Below, piece by piece: positions 5,493-8,156 of a stretch of DNA of 8,156 bases. The translations under genes were made by a program, and so were the position numbers. The stretch is from Anaerolineaceae bacterium (lineage in GTDB: Bacteria; Planctomycetota; Phycisphaerae; FEN-1346; JAACEH01), in the NCBI GenBank assembly GCA_011682595.1, contig JAACEH010000059.1, forward strand, positions 1 to 8,156, read 5' to 3'. Below the pieces are notes generated by a model. That model had not been told where the DNA came from, made no database searches, and saw nothing but the letters and a program-made list of their open reading frames with translations. Within the stretch, counting starts at the first letter, position 1. The number at the start of each line of letters is the position of its first letter.

Positions 5493-7526
5493 ATGATGCA
5501 GCAATTCAAACTGGTCAGCGAGTACGAGCCGCGCGGAGATCAGCCCCGGGCCATCAAACAAATTGTCGCCGGATTGGGCGAGGGCCGGCCGTGCCAGACG
5601 CTGCTCGGGGTGACCGGCTCGGGCAAGACCTTCACCATGGCCAACGTTATCGAGCAGGTGCAGCGGCCGACGCTGGTCATCTCCCACAACAAGACCCTGG
5701 CCGCCCAGCTTTACAGCGAGTTCAAGGAGTTCTTTCCCGGCAGCGCCGTGGCCTACTTCGTCTCCTACTACGACTACTATCAGCCGGAGGCCTACATCCC
5801 GGCCCGGGACATTTATATCGAGAAGGACGCCAGCATCAACGAGGACATCGACCGCCTGCGTCTGCGGGCCACCAGCGCCCTGATGAGCCGCAACGACGTG
5901 ATCGTCGTGGCCAGCGTGTCGTGCATTTTCGGTCTCGGGGCTCCGGAGGATTACCAGAAAATGGTCGTCTCGGCCAGGGTCGGCCAGAGGATCGAGCGCG
6001 ACGACTTGCTGCGCCGGCTGGTGGACATTCAGTACGAGCGTAACGACATCGACTTCGGCCGCGGCAAGTTCCGCGTTCGCGGCGACACCGTCGAGCTGTA
6101 CCCGGCTTACGAGGAGTTTGCCTATCGCCTCGAGTTTTTCGGCGACCAGATTGAACTGATCGAGATCGTCAATCCCATCAGCGGGGCCGTGGCCGGGCAG
6201 GAGAAGGAAATCTACATCTACCCGGCCAAGCACTTCGTGATGCCGGAGGACCGTGTTGAACGGGCCCTGGAGGGCATCGCCGAGGAGTTGGAGCAGCGTT
6301 TGGCGGAACTTCGCGGCCAGGGCAAGCTCCTGGAGGCCCAGCGGCTGGAGGCCCGGACGCGGCACGACATGGAGATGATGCGCGAGGTCGGCTACTGTTC
6401 GGGCATCGAGAACTACAGCCGCCACCTGTCGGCCCGGGCCCCCGGCGAGCGGCCCTTTACGCTGATCGACTACTTCCCGGAGAACATGCTCTGCCTGGTT
6501 GACGAGTCGCACGTGACGGTGCCGCAGATCGGGGCCATGTTCGAAGGCGACCAGAGCCGCAAGAGAACCCTGGTCGAGCACGGCTTCCGGCTGCCCTCGG
6601 CCCTGGACAACCGGCCGCTGAAATTCAAGGAGTGGGAATCGATCGTCGGCCAGACGATCTACATCTCGGCCACGCCGGGCCCCTACGAACTGAAGCGCTG
6701 CGGCGGAGAGGTGGTCGAACAGGTGATCCGCCCGACCGGGCTGGTCGATCCGCAGATTCGCATCGAGCCGGCCCGCACCCAGGTCGAGCAACTGATGGGC
6801 GAAGTGCGGCGCCGGGTGGCCATGGGCGATCGCACCCTGGTGACCACCCTGACCAAGCGGCTGGCCGAGGACCTTTCCGGCTACCTGAACCGCGAGGGTA
6901 TTCGCTGCAAGTACCTGCACAGCGAGATCGAGACCTTCGATCGCGTCGAGATTCTGCGCGACCTGCGCAAGGGCGAGTTCGACGCCCTGGTCGGCGTGAA
7001 CCTGCTTCGCGAAGGGCTCGATCTGCCGGAGGTCTCGCTGGTGGCCATTCTCGATGCGGATCGCGAGGGTTTCCTGCGGTCGACGACCTCGCTTCTGCAG
7101 ACCATCGGCCGCAGCGCCCGCAACGTCAACGCCGAGGTGATTCTCTACGCCGACCTGGTGACCGACTCGATGCGGCGGGCCATCGACGAGACCAATCGCC
7201 GCCGCGAGAAACAGGTTGCCTACAACACCGAGCACAACATCAAGCCGGACACCATTCGCAAGGCGATTCGCGTGGGCATCGAGGCCGAGGTCTCGGCCCG
7301 GCGGGCGGCCCGCATCATGGTTCACGAATCAGAGTCAGACTTCGTGGCCCGCGAGTACCTGGCCGAACTCGAAAAAGAGATGCACAAGGCGGCGGCGAAC
7401 CTGGAGTTTGAGCGGGCGGCCGCCCTGCGCGACCGCATCCTGGCCATCAAGGAGGCAGCAAGTGGGCAAGAGCAGCAGAAAGACGCCGGACTCGCCGGCC
7501 CCGCCGGGCGCAGAACTCGTCGCTGA
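5493..7526 (+). CDS. uvrB: UvrABC excinuclease subunit B
   Basis: UvrB is the damage-verifying ATPase of nucleotide excision repair: it is loaded by UvrA, clamps the damaged strand, and recruits UvrC for incision. The 677 residues match the usual length. Visible in order: the N-terminal [14 protein letters not shown] (5-18), Walker A GVTGSGKT (39-46), the tyrosine-rich beta-hairpin [18 protein letters not shown] (89-106), GIENYSRHL (304-312), Walker B DESH (337-340), [13 protein letters not shown] (364-376), SATPGPYEL (392-400), [15 protein letters not shown] (501-515), motif [11 protein letters not shown] (536-544, where I would expect GRAAR) and a UvrC-binding UVR motif at about 617-653. 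All key residues are present. The start is ATG 5493, one base after the comEA-like stop; GTG 5481 (with AAAAGG upstream) and ATG 5496 are alternatives. Translation is probably coupled to the gene before. The last 65 bases overlap nadC. No recognisable SOS box precedes it. Confidence 0.98.
   Translation: MMQQFKLVSEYEPRGDQPRAIKQIVAGLGEGRPCQTLLGVTGSGKTFTMANVIEQVQRPTLVISHNKTLAAQLYSEFKEFFPGSAVAYFVSYYDYYQPEAYIPARDIYIEKDASINEDIDRLRLRATSALMSRNDVIVVASVSCIFGLGAPEDYQKMVVSARVGQRIERDDLLRRLVDIQYERNDIDFGRGKFRVRGDTVELYPAYEEFAYRLEFFGDQIELIEIVNPISGAVAGQEKEIYIYPAKHFVMPEDRVERALEGIAEELEQRLAELRGQGKLLEAQRLEARTRHDMEMMREVGYCSGIENYSRHLSARAPGERPFTLIDYFPENMLCLVDESHVTVPQIGAMFEGDQSRKRTLVEHGFRLPSALDNRPLKFKEWESIVGQTIYISATPGPYELKRCGGEVVEQVIRPTGLVDPQIRIEPARTQVEQLMGEVRRRVAMGDRTLVTTLTKRLAEDLSGYLNREGIRCKYLHSEIETFDRVEILRDLRKGEFDALVGVNLLREGLDLPEVSLVAILDADREGFLRSTTSLLQTIGRSARNVNAEVILYADLVTDSMRRAIDETNRRREKQVAYNTEHNIKPDTIRKAIRVGIEAEVSARRAARIMVHESESDFVAREYLAELEKEMHKAAANLEFERAAALRDRILAIKEAASGQEQQKDAGLAGPAGRRTRR
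7449..7455 (+). promoter_or_regulatory. Ribosome binding site of nadC, inside uvrB
   Basis: A perfect AAGGAGG lies within the uvrB codons for Ile-Lys-Glu-Ala (about residues 652-655) and ends 6 bases before the GTG at 7462. It fixes the nadC start although that puts it inside uvrB. Confidence 0.85.
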
Positions 7527-8156
7527 GGCGGGGCGGCTGGCAGGTGCGGCCCTGGACGAGGACCTGGGGCCCGGCGACCTGACCAGCGGGGCCTGTCTGC
7601 CCGGGAATCTGACGGCGTCGGCCTCGGTGGTGGCCCGCCAGGCGGGAGTGGTGGCCGGTCTGTGGCTGGTGGGTATGGTCTATGGCCGAATCGACGACCA
7701 GGTGCAGGTCGGGCTGTCGGTCGCCGACGGCCGGGCGGTCTGGCCGGGAGAGGTTCTGGCGGAAGTCCGCGGCCCGGCGGCGTCGCTATTGGCCGGCGAG
7801 CGGACGGCCCTGAATTTTCTGCAGCACCTGGGCGGTATCGCCACGCTCACGGCCGCCTTCGTCGAGGCCGTCGAAGGGACGCGGGCCGTGATTTGCGACA
7901 CCCGCAAGACAACCCCCGGCTGGCGGCGGCTGGAAAAGTACGCGGTCCGCTGCGGCGGCGGAACCAACCACCGGATGGGCCTCTACGACGAGGTTCTGAT
8001 CAAGGACAACCACCTGGCCCTGGCCGGCCGGGGAATCGTCGAGACCGTCCTGGAGGTTCGCGACCGCGTGGGCGAGCGGGTGAAGATCGAGGTGGAAGTC
8101 GACACGCTCGGGCAGCTTGGCCAGGTGTTGGCGCTGCCGGTTGATTGCATCCTGCT
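7462..8156 (+). CDS. nadC: Nicotinate-nucleotide pyrophosphorylase (quinolinate phosphoribosyltransferase), 3' end cut by window edge
   Basis: NadC converts quinolinate and phosphoribosyl pyrophosphate to nicotinate mononucleotide, CO2 and pyrophosphate in de novo NAD synthesis (cytoplasm). The visible 231 residues are about four fifths of a normal NadC. Signatures: [12 protein letters not shown] (31-42), [16 protein letters not shown] (113-128), [18 protein letters not shown] (146-163), [11 protein letters not shown] (164-174), LIKDNHLA (179-186) and IEVEVDTL (209-216), which together supply the basic and acidic residues of the quinolinate and phosphoribosyl pyrophosphate site. The GTG at 7462 is chosen because of a perfect AAGGAGG six bases upstream. 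The first 17 residues are Ser/Pro/Lys-rich and overlap the 3' end of uvrB by 65 bases in another frame. The family core begins only near residue 19, so a later start is conceivable, but no other start has such a ribosome site. nadA and nadB are not in the window. Confidence 0.96.
   Translation, partial: MGKSSRKTPDSPAPPGAELVAEAGRLAGAALDEDLGPGDLTSGACLPGNLTASASVVARQAGVVAGLWLVGMVYGRIDDQVQVGLSVADGRAVWPGEVLAEVRGPAASLLAGERTALNFLQHLGGIATLTAAFVEAVEGTRAVICDTRKTTPGWRRLEKYAVRCGGGTNHRMGLYDEVLIKDNHLALAGRGIVETVLEVRDRVGERVKIEVEVDTLGQLGQVLALPVDCIL

Noticed and set aside
5412..7325. 637-codon open frame on the minus strand opposite uvrB
   Set aside because: Long antisense frames are expected opposite GC-rich genes with G/C third positions. 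The translation shows no domain and the plus strand is unmistakably uvrB.
1..8156. A new defence, mobile or CRISPR-like system
   Set aside because: All seven genes belong to recognisable families and there are no repeats, integrase, transposase, inverted ends or composition breaks that I can see.

Overview
The window is GC-rich bacterial chromosome, almost fully coding, with seven protein genes and no RNA gene, CRISPR array, insertion sequence or phage gene that I can see. The lineage is probably Planctomycetota, perhaps a Phycisphaerae-type lineage. The main pointer is the GH10-like protein at 3526-5073, which resembles a protein family I remember mainly from planctomycetes. This is judgement from protein style, not a database search, and the phylum call is moderate at best.

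Layout. On the minus strand, purC (831-1721, SAICAR synthase) is followed after 61 bases by aroC (chorismate synthase), whose 3' end runs off the left edge. On the plus strand come uxaE (1855-3360, tagaturonate epimerase), then a 165-base gap with a run of G-tracts and a TATAAT promoter, then a tight four-gene cluster: a GH10-xylanase-like protein without catalytic residues (3526-5073), a membrane-anchored ComEA-type helix-hairpin-helix protein (5090-5491), uvrB (5493-7526, excision-repair helicase) and nadC (7462 to the right edge, quinolinate phosphoribosyltransferase). Gaps in the cluster are 16 bases, 1 base and a 65-base overlap, so it is probably one transcript with translational coupling. 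No gene-free stretch exceeds 165 bases.

The genes do not form one pathway. PurC (purines), AroC (aromatic precursors), NadC (NAD) and UvrB (DNA repair) are housekeeping functions; UxaE belongs to hexuronate breakdown. The less ordinary content is (i) a shared, nearly palindromic -10 element between purC and uxaE that appears to fire both ways, (ii) the GH10-fold protein in which both catalytic glutamates and several sugar-binding residues are replaced, with an unassigned N-terminal domain, (iii) a six-tract G-quadruplex motif directly after the uxaE stop codon, and (iv) nadC starting inside uvrB from a perfect Shine-Dalgarno sequence. I saw no convincing new defence or mobile system.
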